Source of the DNA: Eleginops maclovinus
Taxonomy: Eukaryota > Chordata > Actinopteri > Perciformes > Eleginopidae
Assembly (NCBI RefSeq): GCF_036324505.1
Contig: NC_086350.1
Location: 22,968,757 to 23,032,756, forward strand
Direction: 5' to 3'
Length of the DNA stretch: 64,000 nt
Shown here piece by piece: positions 38,101-49,629 of the stretch. A model generated the notes under the pieces. It did not search any database and was not told the DNA's origin. It worked only from the letters and a program-made list of their open reading frames with translations. A program made the position numbers and the translations under genes. Within the stretch, counting starts at the first letter, position 1; every line of letters begins with the position of its first letter.

Positions 38101-41100
38101 TTTTATACATTTCGGAATAACATTAAGATGAAGTACTTTTACACAGGGACATGGTTTTGGTGTGTATTGGTGCTTACATGAACACAATAAGAGGGATTAA
38201 GTTTTATAAAAGGAGCAAATATGTAACTATTTTAAAAACTACATTTTTTACAAGAAATATTAATATTTTTAGTACAATAAGAGCAAGACAATTTACTCTG
38301 AGAATAGAACATGTGCAGTAGATTAGAATTGAAAGTTGTGTTGAGGTAGCATTTAATAAATTAGAAAAATATAAAGAGTAATATGCATTCACAGTATGTA
38401 CAATGTGGGATGGCTCACATGATGTGCGTACATGTAAACTTGTTATGGGGATTAGTTTATTCAAGGCATAAAAAAATCCCACCCTCACTCCAGAAGTTTG
38501 AAAATAGATTTGAAAATGTACCGATTAGCATTTTGTTCTACTTCTATTATTGTAATTAAGCTACTGAGGTTTCAATCATGCAGACAAAAGTAAATACAGG
38601 CGGCTAAGCATGTACTCAAACACATTTGGTCATATCATTTTGACAGATCCAGACATAAAACTAATTTAAAAGAGACAGAGCATTTGAGACTTATGGGAAT
38701 ACAATAATTGCTTTAGGGCAAAGTATTAAATCCCTCTAAAATCCTTTTTATTAAAAATGGAGTCAGTCAGCTTAGCGTTGTGTGGAAACTGGTGTTGAGG
38801 GAAGAAGTTAGCGTTTCCAAAAAGGTAACAATGGTATTTTTACCAATTACCAACCACCATACAAACACTATAACAACACGATTTATGTGTGATGCATACA
38901 TTTTCTACAGTTTACAAAAGGCCCTGTTATGCTTTTTGTTGTTTTTCTTTCCTGTAGTACGCTCTTAAGGTTTCTGTGCATGTAAATGGTCTGCAAAGGC
39001 TTAAATCCCAAAACCCAGCGGGAGTTTCTCTCCTAAACACCCCCCCTACTGCCTGAAACGCTTCCATTGGAAACATGTCACAGTAGAGGCACTAAATACA
39101 AATATGAACCTGAAAATGGGCAGAATATGTTTGTCTACTCATTTTGTTTGGCTGTTAGCTGCCCAGACTCTTTGCTGTTAGCTTGTATGTTTAACCACAG
39201 TGGGAGAAAAAAAGGGTTTCAGATTCTTCTTAAACCATTTTCCCTACTAACTTTACTTCTTCTTTACGCTAACCTGGCTGTTCCTCTATATTTATATCTG
39301 CACAGACGTGAATTGTAACTCAGGAAAAGTGAATAAAAAGCCGGATGATATTTTCTAAATGAATATACAGTGGAGGAAATAAGTATTTGATCCCCTTGCA
39401 AAACATACCTTAGTGCAGGGGTGCCCAACCTTTTTTGAACCAAGATCTACTTTTAAAGTTGATAGTGTGTCGAGATCTACCAAGCCATATCGAAAGCCAT
39501 AGCGTAGCCACAATTAATTGTGCACCTATATAATAACACAAAGATCAAGTTTTAACAATAATAATACATTTATTGAAGTAAATGTACGTCGTGCAAAGAA
39601 TAAGCACAAGTAGGCCTAGGACTGGCCCATAACAACACAACAATATACAACCCAATTAATACAATGCCTAATTTAAGTTGGAAAAGTTGTTCTCTACCCT
39701 AGTGGGACTTCTGGCACTGAGAGGAGGAAGCTAGTCTCTCATAGTCTGGACAAGAGGAGCTGAGTGCCAGCCGTAAGCAGGCCGCAAGGTGGTCATCAGT
39801 CATGATGGATCTGTATTTTGACTTAATGATTTTCATATGTGAAAAGGCAGACTCGCACAAATATGTTGATCCAATTTCTTTGCAGTTTGTCTGAGGTTGA
39901 GGTACTTCTCTTTCTGCATTAGATTCCAGATATATCCCATATTGTCGAAAACCATTCTAATGAACACACATAGCTGAGCCACATCCACAGCATCAGTGGA
40001 TTCATCGAATTGCAGAGAAACACACTCACATGTGTCAATATCATTCCTCAATTGCTGTTCAATATCCTCCGCCATTCCCTCGCATCGCCGTGTAACAGAA
40101 TTTCTTGATAGCTACACATCCTGAATAGCAGAGACAATCTCCTTTCGATTTTTAAAAATCGGCAAAAAGCGCATCTGCGGCTTCCATGAACGCTTCTTTC
40201 ACAATCTCACCATCCTTGACATTTCTTTCCTTTTGCAAGAACACGACAGACACGATAAGAAGCTATGGTTGCAGCCTTACTCGTGGTATTGGGCCTGGTA
40301 AAAATGGACTGTTGTGTTGCTAGCTGACTTTTCAATTCCTTGACTTTTCGGACGCGCAGTGGTGATTTAGCTGGGAAGTTTGTATCGTAGCTCTTGTGGA
40401 CCGTCTTGAAATGCCGCTCCAAATTCCCTTTCTTTGGTAAAGCCACATTTGCATTGCAGATAAGACAGATGAACTTGGCATTCGAATACACGAAACAATA
40501 ATCCTCCTCCCACTCTGAATGAAAATGATAAGTTTTAGATGTTTTAGCTTCTGCCGCCATGGTAGTATCCACTCGCTCTAGTCAAGCTTCTTGCGCCCTT
40601 CCGAGTCCTTAGTTAGAACCTAGCAACCATACCATGCGTGCGCAGATAGAAAGAAGCGCGTGAGATTTTTTCTGTGATTATGCCTGATCTACTTTACTAT
40701 AGCTGTACAAATCTACACACTGCTTCACGCGATCAGCAGTTCATTGTGCCTATTTAAGATGTTTTAAGTTGGAAGTTTTAATGTAGGCCTATTTAACACA
40801 ACAGTAGGAGGATAGCCTACTCACAAAATGTTCTCGCGATCGACTGGAACTCAGCCCGTGATCGACTGGTAGACCGCGATCGACTGGTTGGGCACCCCTG
40901 CCTTAGGGGAAGGAGGTTATCAGCCAATATTTTACAATACATGGCCCCCCTCCATCATCCCCTCGGGTAATAGTCAGCATTTCTGTTCCTCCAAACAAGA
41001 CATGTTGAGTTGATGTCTAAGATGTTGATTTTGGTCTCATCTGACCACATCACCTTCTCATAAGCCTTCTCTGAATCAATCAGAGGTTAATTGGCAGACT

Positions 41101-42670
41101 TCAGACGGCCTGTACATGTGCCTTCTTGAGCAGGGGCGCTGAAGAATTTGTATCCATTATAGCGCAGTGTGTGTTACCAATAGTTTTCTTGGTGACTGTG
41201 GTCCCAGCTGATTTGAGATCATTAACAAGTCCCTCCTGTGTAGGTCTTGGCTGACCCCTCACCTTTCTCATGATCATTGATGCCCCAAGAGGCGAGATCT
41301 TAGATAGTGGAGCCCCAGATTGAGGGCGATTGATGGTCATTTTGTGCTTCTTCCATCTTCTAATAAACAAACCAGATGTCTCTCTCTCACCAAGCTGCTT
41401 GCTGGTGGTCTTGTCTTCTATTCCAGTCTTTGTGCTGGTCTACAATCTTGTCCATGATGTCCTTAGACATTAGTTCCACCATGATCACCAGACCTGTCTC
41501 TGGTCTTGCCATTGGGGAGAGGTTGTAATCTGATTTATTGACTGTTGACTTTTATCCAGGTAAAGAGTTGACATCCGGAGTACTTTCTCAAAGCGAGGGG
41601 ACTTATTCAACCGGTCCGTGGGAGACAGAATTCTTGTTGGTCCCCCGATTAAATGCAAATCAATTTATATCTTTTTTTTAATCTACAATTCTAGATTTTT
41701 TTTATATTCTCTCACGCTGTTAAATAAACATACCATAAAAATTACAGACTGTTCATTTCTTTGTAAGTGGGTAAACTAACTAAATTGGCAGGGGATCAAA
41801 TACTTATTTCCCCCACTGTAGCTGTGAAAGACTGAAAAAAAGGGAGTTCATTAAAGCTTGGATACTTCAGTGCACTCCTGTTGGAAGAAATGTTTCTTAG
41901 AAGAAACTGTTTTAATTCTACTAGCCATTGTGAGCAAAGAGATTGTTTGAGTCCCTTCATACACACACACTTACCCGCCGGTGTAGAGAGGGGTGATGTG
42001 AACTATAACAGAAGGCGTGGTGTGGTATTTGACGATGATGGCAATTGCCAGGTAGGTTGCAGCCACAGTTCCCAGAACACTAAAGAGAGGAGGGAGACAT
42101 TTAGGTCAAAGTGAGAGGGATGACTGGAACCTGCTGCAGGTGGCAGAACCCTCAGAGTCACATCGTCACTTATATACACACACACACGACTGTGATAAAG
42201 GCTACTTCCCTCAGCATCAGTACTCTAATATTTTAAATAGGTGAAAGTAGCAGTACTAAATAATTAAAAGGGAAAGTCCTGCATCAAGATCTTAATTAGT
42301 TTACAGAGCAAAATTATTAACACCAAAATATACTTGCATACGCGTCATTAAATGACTGGATTATGATTATTGATGCATTATCACAGCTTTTATGCATTTT
42401 AGTTATTTAATGAGATTTCAATGTTTATTTATTGGTTGACTAAAGCTGTCAAAAAGAATGTAGTGAAGTTAAAGTAAAAAGGGTCAGAATTGTAAATTTG
42501 TAAAAAAAGTCCCTGTATAATTCGCAATTATTTTCCTCACTTAATCTGCTATTCTAACCTCAGTATTAGTAGTGGAAGTTGTACTACCAAAATCTTAGTA
42601 CAAATGTATAACATCAAAATATACTTATGTACCAAAATTAAAGTAAGGTGAAGTACAAGTTACAAAAGAA

Positions 42671-42714
<44 letters not shown>

Positions 42715-45700
42715 GTGATTAAAATATATACAGTATATATATATATATACTGTATATATTTTTTAATCACATTTAACCTCATCATTTACGCGCATGGGAG
42801 CTCAATATGTGGTGTCTATTTTTTGCCGCTGCCTTTAGTCAAATTCCTATCTTTCACTGCACTGTAACATTTACTTTTATACCCTGCTTGTTCTAATGGG
42901 TTTTCACCTGGGTTTTTAAATGTCTTCAAATGTCTTTGTGTTTCTTTTGCACTATGTATTAATGCTTAACAATTCTTTAGTTTCTTTGCCTATGCATTTT
43001 AAGTGGTTTGGCCTTCTATAGTTTTCAGGGGTGGTCAGATGATCTCCTATGGTAATGTGCCTGTTGGGTTATGTGATGATCTTGTGTATAAATTGGACAT
43101 TTTGGCATGAAGGTGGCACTGCAGAAATCTCATGGACCCAGAAGTATATTCATTGAAATTGCCTGAAATATTTGCACTGTAGATTATACATTTATACATT
43201 TCATGGAAATCTGGCCACAGGCTCTAAAGATAACCTGTTATGCATCGACCTAATGGTGGGGCTGAATAAAGATGGCCATGAAATAAGATGGATAATATGC
43301 AGTGAGAGGGTCATTAAAGCAAAAAGAACCCCTTAAACTCCTTAAAAATCCAAACTGAAAAACATCTGTTCCAGTAAGTCTTGTTTGTAAATCATGCAAA
43401 GGGACAAACACATCACACACACAGATTCCAAAATGGGCATGGGTGAGCTGACCTGATGTATTTCTGGATGCTGATCTCCTTGGGGATGGACAGCGGCAGG
43501 ATGAGCAGGAGGCAGAGCAGCACCAGGGCGAAGCGCTGGTCTGTGTAGAAGTGGTATGGCATCTCAGTCTCCGGTAAACCTGATATCAGCTCATACAGGG
43601 AACCGCACACTGAAACCAGAACACACACAACATGCAAGCGTCATACTACTTAATCGGAGATGTAAATAAACTGTATCGTCCCAAAGATAAGGACTAGAAG
43701 GACACATTTTCTAATGATGCAACTCTAATGCAGCATACTCACGGTTCCGTTCCGTTGCGTTGACGCTTGCCGGTGGGCGTGTCTGGCGCTTGGGGTTAAC
43801 GCAACCAACAACCAATCACATTAACCTCCCGCCCCGGACACATATACACGCGGTTTGATTGGTAAAAGCTTGTACTGGCATATTTGCATACGCTGGATTT
43901 GATTGGCTGGCGCCTCTGTCGACGCTTGAAAAGTTGGAACTTTCAACTTTCTCAACTTTCAGCATGAGCAACGGAGCCAAAGCGAAGCAACGGAACCACA
44001 ATGCAGTTCGTCAACGCTTTACGTCACCCCATTCAAAGTGAATGGGAAGGTGCGTCAAGCGTCAACGCAACGGATCCGTGTGGACGGGTCGTAAAAGAAA
44101 AATATTAGTGGCCCTTCCCCCAGAACCTGGTCCATCAGTTTAGACTCAACACTGAACACGTACCTCTGCCCTTTAACTGAGAGGTGTCAAAAGCTTGGCA
44201 AAGTCATAGCACATTCATCCTCTCTAACAGGAGCACGGGGGGGGGGGGGATTATCGAGCCGTTTTTAGTTCAATAGTTCAAGCAGGACACAGACTTTAAT
44301 TAAAGAAGTGGTCATGACATTCCTTTTCCAGTGACCTTGGGCTCATTTATAAAACTTTCCAGAGAAACTATACTTACTTTGTGTACGTTAACATTGGGAT
44401 ATATTCTCTTAACACTTGTGTTTGCATACCAGTGCTAAAAATAAAAAAAAGGTGTGACCCTTCCCATTCTAGGGCAGCACAGCCTATCACTATTTTATCA
44501 AAATCTAAATTACAATCATGGGTAAAGGCAAAATATGTGAAAAACGTTCAGAATTAAGTATTGTGATGCTGTAGAGAACTCCAGGCCTAAAAACAGCAGC
44601 TTTTTTTTATTACAGAATTAATTAATCAATTGTTGTTGGTACAGATCTTCCATAGATCATTTTAAAATATTGATCAATGAAAATGCTAAACATTTTTGGA
44701 AGATGATCATTCCCTCAAATATAGCGCATCATATAGCATTTCCATTTCAGTCAAAATAATTGAAATTAGTTAATTTTTTTAATTGTGCAGCCTTCCACTG
44801 GATTCAATTAACCACCTCAAAATCTGTGTCGCAATCTTTGCGTGGTAAGAATTTTATGACCCGTGTTGTGCCCTTAAGTGAAGGGTATTTATTGGGCTGA
44901 ATTTTGTTGAAAAACCTGGCACATACACATAAGAGCAGCTCAATAGCTCATAAAAACAACTACAGGTTACTTCAGAAAGGTGGTCTGTTCAACTCAATTG
45001 AGTTATTTACAAAAATGAAGGATCAGACTAAAAACATTTTACAAAAAGGGCAAAAATCACGACTTCACTGCTAAGGTCTGTACCCTCTCCATACTCTCCA
45101 ACTCACACTTCTCCAGCTGGTCGTCCACTATAACCAGGAAGGCCACAGAGATCACAAAGAGGTTGATGACGAAGCAGATCTCACACAGCTGGCCGATGGC
45201 GGGCCCGCACACGTGCTTCACCACAGCCTGGTATGTGCACTGGCCACTGATGGAGGAGGAGTAGCCAAGGATGATCAGACCACTGATCAGGAACACCAGG
45301 GACACCTGCGGGGGGGTTAACTAATTGTAAAGTTTAGGACTGTATAAGATAATCATAAGAATGCGAAATGTGTGTGTCTGAGAGCTGGCGACAATGTTTG
45401 TCCAGGGAAGATCTCCTGCGCTCAAGGGCAGACATTATCCTAAACTAAGAAGACATATTAGTTCGGACCCGTGTATGCCTTCATTCTGACGGTGAAATGC
45501 CCTCTTTTGCATTCAAGACGGAGAAAGGACACTATTATGGGAACTAATTGTACCATATTGGTGTATGAAATGACTACTTCATTTATTGCAAGAATAATAA
45601 ATACATGTATCCTGATTATTGAAACTCAAGCTGGTGTCAGGTGAGCACTTTTTTTTTTTTACAGGACCAGATTCTTCAGTCACATTCAACTTTGGAATTG

Positions 45701-47309
45701 GATGCATGACAGTATACCATATTGGTTTCTGATCACATCAGTAGAGAAGACATAACATCCATACATCACACAACGGCCTTATTTTGTGCAAAGAGGGCAA
45801 GATGACAAATCATAAGTACGGAGGAGCCAAGAACCAGGATGAAATGAACTTCACCAAAATCTAATTAAAAAGGAGCTCCTTTCCTTTACTGCCAGGGGAT
45901 TTATCCAAAAAGACAAATTGGGAGTCAGAAAGGAAGACAGCTAGGGCAGGCAGTGAAACCAGGAGAATATAGAAATGACTGATTTTCTACTAACTGTAGG
46001 ACAGTGCTTCTTGGATTTATCCATAAGTCAGGCCAAACTTCAAAACTAAAGTGCAAAGAATCCAAAAGAAGAATGTCCCTCATCCCTCGCTCTACTACCT
46101 GCCTCATCAAAAAGGCCCAGATGACCCACTGACAGTGACTTTTTATCCACCCCACAAACATTAAGCATTACATTAATGCACATCATGTGAACAACATCTT
46201 GTTCATTCTGAATATTGTGAGCCATGGTTATACTCAACTCTCTGTCTACATTTCCCACATTTTTGCACACGTCTGCAGAGCCCTCCACTTTAAAACATAA
46301 TAGAGTATTTTGCCATAATTTCATTGTCCTAAGTATTTTTGTTTTTTAAGCTTTTAATGTTTTTTTGTATATTTGAATTTAATTTTGGTGTAAATACTTG
46401 TCTTTATTGCTAATATGTTTTTTTAAATACTTCTTTTAATTATCTTTATATTTTTTACCTACTATTGCAACTTATTTATTTAAGATTATTTATGTTCGCA
46501 CCAGCAGACACCAAACCAAATGCATTGTATGTGTCAATGAACCTGGGCAATAAACTTGATCCTGAGTCTGATCCACATGGGAAATGGCCCAATACAAAGG
46601 AAATGTGCTGGAATTTGCAGGGACTCTGGGAACATGTCATTCATGACTTAAACAGAGAATCAGGTTAATTTCTGGGTTAAAGTGATGACCCAATGGGGTT
46701 AAAAGGTTATGCACAAAGAGCTGTGATTTTAAGGGAAACGACTAGGATAATTACAAATCTATTTCAAAAGTGCATTGGTCGGAGTGGCATACTTGAGAAA
46801 CATCAGAAGAAAAATGAAACGAAGATGAAGATAAAGCGGATTTAAAAAGGTTCTAGTTTTTAAATCTAACATGTCCTCTCCTGTCAGGTGGAACAGATCA
46901 CAATCTCCCTAATTGATCTCAGTGGCCCTCAGTAGGCATCTCCCTACAACAAACTTCCCAAAAAGAGAAATATAAAGCAAACAAATAACCTTTAAAAAGC
47001 AGTTTTACTGTAAACTGTCGAAATATCTAGCAGAACCCAGCATTGCAGATAAACATCATAATATATCTTCTGGAATATCATGTTTTAACATTTTAAAATG
47101 CCCACCAGCTCCACCGCAACTGCGCTGCGGATGCCTCCGGCCCTCTCGAAGGCCCAGGGGAAGTTGAGCAGCCCCGCTCCCAGGGCGGACTTCAGCATGA
47201 TGAAAATGGCCCCCATGGAGCCCAGACGAGGTTCGGCGGCCACGTCCAGCCGGGGCTTGTTTGAGGCTGAAGCCAGCAGGCTGATGCTCTCTCTGGCTAA
47301 CTCCTCCAT
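31058..47309 (-). CDS. slc38a8: Sodium-coupled neutral amino acid transporter 8 (SNAT8), complete ten-exon gene
   Basis: Ten exons on the minus strand join without a frame break into 447 codons plus stop; the human protein is about 435 residues. The family carries sodium-driven glutamine and other neutral amino acids across the plasma membrane. Human SLC38A8 is expressed in retina, and its loss causes foveal hypoplasia with optic nerve misrouting. The first helix holds the family motif [11 protein letters not shown] at about residues 44-54. Later helices include [50 protein letters not shown] at an exon junction, the VYGYLTFG turn, and [15 protein letters not shown]. The C terminus is [19 protein letters not shown] run of five Arg at residues 339-343 lies in a loop. 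The start is set at the second of two in-frame Met codons (MEEL), which matches the family N terminus better than the Met 15 codons upstream at 47354. The gene converges on necab2 and lies head-to-tail with mbtps1. Confidence 0.96.
31860..32160 (+). repeat. Dispersed repeat, copy 1 (slc38a8 intron 9)
   Basis: This shares gcatttatgcttcaaaaa, gattattctgctgac and aagtatca with 52020-52210 in the same orientation. The class is unknown. Confidence 0.45.
32395..32446 (-). CDS. slc38a8: slc38a8 exon 9
   Basis: This 52-base exon follows tggacag and reads [16 protein letters not shown], ending in AG before GTGAGA. It continues the FPG of exon 8 and is separated from it by a 74 bp intron. Confidence 0.93.
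32521..32723 (-). CDS. slc38a8: slc38a8 exon 8
   Basis: The exon encodes SVIQDPLLS, five consecutive Arg residues, then a helix [20 protein letters not shown] and [14 protein letters not shown], before GTAACA. The basic cluster sits in the loop between helices. Confidence 0.95.
33956..34103 (-). CDS. slc38a8: slc38a8 exon 7
   Basis: The exon encodes [19 protein letters not shown] and then [20 protein letters not shown], before GTCAGC. Intron 6 is only 98 bp. Confidence 0.95.
34202..34316 (-). CDS. slc38a8: slc38a8 exon 6
   Basis: The exon starts [12 protein letters not shown] after ttccag and ends IIYSLT plus G before GTCAGA. With exon 5 it restores the family FGFQCHEA motif. Confidence 0.96.
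35149..35192. repeat. (AC)22 microsatellite
   Basis: Perfect dinucleotide tract of 44 bp in slc38a8 intron 5. Confidence 0.97.
35811..36700. repeat. Diverged tandem duplication of about 450-480 bp
   Basis: Unit 1 begins near 35811 and unit 2 near 36295. Shared landmarks in the same order are ggtactac/ggtactat, agtccgtgacgtcac/agtccgtgacatcat, gggcccagaaagtctttttccc/gagcccaaaaatagtttttccc, acccagtatgaac/acccagtacaaac, tactgagccgag/gactgagtcgat and gagcagctctcataggaatga/gagcaactttcatagcaatga. It lies in slc38a8 intron 5 and has no coding potential. Confidence 0.6.
37330..37500 (+). repeat. Dispersed repeat related to 11880-12030
   Basis: gatattgcaactgcgacatg, gaaatgatcatttttta and tggtgtgattt match the first half of the 11880-12620 repeat. 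It lies in slc38a8 intron 5. Confidence 0.45.
37813..37870 (-). CDS. slc38a8: slc38a8 exon 5
   Basis: This 58-base exon encodes [19 protein letters not shown] and ends exactly at the Gln codon before GTGAGT. It follows the acceptor tgtgtag. Confidence 0.95.
38913..39130 (+). mobile_element. MITE of the TTAAAGGGGCCC family, copy C
   Basis: It starts aaaaggccctgttatgc and shares ctttcctgtagt, atgtaaatggtctgcaaagg and atgaacctgaaaatgggcag with copies A and B. The central part is deleted relative to copy A. Confidence 0.55.
39416..40900 (-). mobile_element. hAT-like element inserted in the Tc1 element
   Basis: The ends caggggtgcccaacc and ggttgggcacccctg form perfect 15 bp inverted repeats. The flanking 8-mers are ccttagtg (39408-39415) and ccttaggg (40901-40908), 7 of 8 identical, the size expected for hAT. 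Its insertion inside the Tc1 element shows it arrived later. Confidence 0.88.
39833..40572 (-). pseudogene. hAT transposase remnant (BED finger and start of the catalytic domain)
   Basis: The N-terminal piece (40207-40572) has a BED-type finger [20 protein letters not shown] with a second His at TVH, then [21 protein letters not shown] second piece (39833-40075) has [20 protein letters not shown], the hAT DESTD motif. It resembles the Charlie/GTF2IRD2-like group. The two pieces are in different frames and the C-terminal dimerisation region is absent. Confidence 0.75.
41101..41511 (-). pseudogene. Tc1 transposase N-terminal part, broken
   Basis: A start ATGGCAAGA at 41509-41511 leads, with frame breaks, to the DNA-binding region ([21 protein letters not shown], then [20 protein letters not shown]). 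The catalytic DDE region is missing. The frame carries stops, so no product is possible. Confidence 0.8.
41975..42079 (-). CDS. slc38a8: slc38a8 exon 4
   Basis: After ctctttag the exon reads [19 protein letters not shown] and ends in PLYTG plus GG before GTAAGT. The Ser codon is split between exons 3 and 4. It has no initiating Met, which makes it easy to miss in single-frame scans. Confidence 0.93.
42673..42710. repeat. (AT)19 microsatellite
   Basis: Pure AT dinucleotide tract immediately left of a long palindrome, in slc38a8 intron 3. Confidence 0.95.
42711..42774. repeat. 64 bp near-perfect palindrome
   Basis: The arms are aaatgtgattaaaa then tatacagtatata, mirrored by tatatactgtata and ttttaatcacattt. 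It could form a long cruciform hairpin. The arms end in non-AT sequence, so it is not only a simple repeat. Confidence 0.85.
43453..43609 (-). CDS. slc38a8: slc38a8 exon 3
   Basis: The exon begins after tttcag with [10 protein letters not shown], includes [20 protein letters not shown] and ends at ISIQKYI plus AG before GTCAGC. It corresponds to human [20 protein letters not shown]. Confidence 0.95.
43741..44088. mobile_element. MITE with about 30 bp inverted repeats
   Basis: The left end is acggttccgttccgttgcgt followed by tgacgcttg and the right end is caagcgtcaacgcaacggat followed by ccgtgtggacggg. The two are inverted repeats. It is GC-rich with no transposase. It resembles PIF/Harbinger-type fish MITEs; superfamily not confirmed. 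It lies in slc38a8 intron 2. Confidence 0.7.
44237..44249. repeat. Poly-G run (13)
   Basis: Thirteen G in a row in slc38a8 intron 2. Confidence 0.9.
45107..45305 (-). CDS. slc38a8: slc38a8 exon 2
   Basis: Acceptor cgcag precedes VSLVFLISG; the exon runs to DDQLEK and leaves a T before the GTGAGT donor that completes a Leu codon. It covers helices 2 and 3 and the [13 protein letters not shown] stretch. Confidence 0.95.
47106..47309 (-). CDS. slc38a8: slc38a8 exon 1
   Basis: The exon encodes [10 protein letters not shown] through the first membrane helix ([20 protein letters not shown]) to VAVEL, 68 codons, before a GTGGGC donor. An alternative upstream Met at 47354 would add 15 residues. The surrounding 400 bp is GC-rich and CpG-containing, unlike the AT-rich flanks, as expected for a promoter-proximal exon. 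Confidence 0.92.
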
Positions 47310-47354
47310 GCTTCGACCGGCGGGAAACTCACACGGGGGCACACTGACACACAC

Positions 47355-49504
47355 GCCCGCTCACAAGCTTCATACACACACCCACACGAGCTGCCAACCA
47401 CTCCCCGGGCCCGGTACTGCTCTGTGGGCCGGGCCGCTCACTGGGCAAGGTGAGCCCGGGGGAGGAGGAGGAGGCGTGGGCCCGCCGGGTGGAGAGCTCC
47501 TGCTGCTGCCTTCAGGTGCTGTCGGAAACTATGACGAACCCTTCAAAGAAAAAAGGAGAACTTTTTAGGCTTTAATGAAGTTCAACACACTATAAATATA
47601 TAAAAAGAAAAATTGCGTCGACTTGCCATAACTTAAAAGCAACCGTGCTCTTGATTTGAGACATCTTTATTTACCCCATTGAGAAAAAAGGGTCATATCA
47701 GAAACAGCAACAAGATTTAAACACAGAACAAGACAATAAGAGTTCACACAAAGTTAATAAGAATTACAAAAATGACATTTAATGGTAATCAAATTAAATG
47801 TGTCAGTATCAGTAGACGTTAACATGACAACAATATGAATAGGTCAAACAAAAGTAACTGAGTTTGCATATATATATATATCAGAGAGAAATAAATCACA
47901 AAATGTCTATGCAAGTAAAAGTGCAAGTCCAAAGTAGGAATGTGTAGTGCAGGTCTTACTGTATGTGCAGTGAAAGTTTTAACGTTGAGCAATAACACCA
48001 GAAAAACAAGAAGAAAAAGATTGAAGGCCTACATTGTTACATTTTGAACAACTATTTTCTGTATCCCCTGATTGAAGTATATTTATGGAGCCCCTAAGGT
48101 CACATGGAAAGAGAAATAGCATTCTCGTGCCCACAAGAAAGTTTGTATGTACACAAATGTGTATGTGGCAAAAAAACATCTCTAGCATAGTTTCATTGAA
48201 CTGAACACATTTTTTGCTCATAAGCCAGTGTAATGGTTCCGAGAAATCTTGTAAATGGTGTTTTGCTATCTAGTAAAATCCTCGAAAATATATAAGAGAC
48301 ACAGTGTGTAGGGGGCAGTGTGTATGTGTGAGTTAGGCTCACTGTCAAATTTGGTAATCTCAAGCGAAGTGGAAGAATATGTGGTGAACAGGAATGGGAA
48401 CGTTTGGATAAAACAACCTCTGCAAAAGTGGAGTCTGTGTGGGGCCGGACTATCACATGAAGTTAAATCAGTGACGCCAGACGTAAAAAGAATAAAGATA
48501 ATAGAGTATCACATGAACAAGGTCATTTAACAAATATAAGGAAAATCAGACCAAGTATCTTTGATGCCTTTGTTATTGTCTGATGCCTGAGTTTGATGAT
48601 GAGGTGGCTGTAAATATCTTTATATATATGCTAGATAATTGAATTACTATCAATAACTATTTATTCATGAAACGTTGAAATATCCTTCTTTAACATGTTT
48701 GTTTTAGAGTTGAACTAGAAACATGTTCAAAATGTCTGTTATCAACTATTCCAACATTTGAATCCTTTCTGTTCACTTCCTGCAAATGCATTTATTTTTG
48801 TATTTCTGCATCCTGTTTTACAGTTAGGTTTCAAACAATCCTGTAAGTACCTTCAAAAAGACAGTTCTGGCAATAAGTCGTAAAACTTGGGAATGACTGA
48901 GTATTTTGAGCGATTTGGAGTATACTGTAGTCCAGACAAGGAAGGGCACAAAGAAGGAAACAAGTTTATGACTTACTCAGGTGATAAGGAAAGGTTGTGA
49001 AAGAGGCGAATACATCTGTCTGTATAGCACAAAGGCTTTTTCCATTAGTATTTTACTTTTAGGAAAAGATGCAACAACGTGCTGCTATTAAGGATTAATT
49101 GAAGTTAAAGGAAATGGATCTGCTGAACAACTTTTCTTTCATCGACCTCATTCCTGTTTCCTTTAAGTCTTCTCTGGCTTTAATCTTCCTTGTCTTTTGA
49201 TTTCAACACAAAGCAGGATCTTTTTGATTACTTCTTCAGTTCGTAAGGCTTCGAAGGATGGTAGAGCAGACTCAATTACTCAATTGTCGAGATATGTCAG
49301 TAACATAGGCACATCAACATGTAAATGTCATGCACAAAATTTGGGATACAAAAGCCAAAAACACCTTTATTTCACCTGAAATAATTCACCAACGTCACTT
49401 AATTTCACTCGTGAAATTGAGTTCCTGACTTCTGATTTCATGGATGAATATGACAAAGCCACACAAATCAATTTCCTGCAGGGGAACAGGTCAGACAGCT
49501 TTCT
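47355..49504. other. slc38a8 5' flank and intergenic DNA
   Basis: 47355-47530 is GC-rich (5' UTR or promoter-proximal). Beyond it the sequence is AT-rich with no gene recognised and no obvious core promoter that I can assign. Confidence 0.4.

Positions 49505-49629
<125 letters not shown>

Larger units (their letters stand above)
39368..41818 (-). mobile_element. Tc1-like element, carrying a nested hAT insertion
   Basis: The ends cagtggaggaaataagtatt (39368) and aatacttatttcccccactg (41818) are inverted repeats, flanked by TA on each side. Between them is a broken transposase on the minus strand and a separate hAT element at 39416-40900. Without the hAT it would be about 0.96 kb, so the transposase C-terminal part is deleted. 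It lies in slc38a8 intron 4. Confidence 0.88.

Noticed and set aside
47098..47568. Plus-strand open frame of 156 codons
   Set aside because: Antisense to slc38a8 exon 1 and its GC-rich 5' flank; Gly/Pro-rich low complexity.
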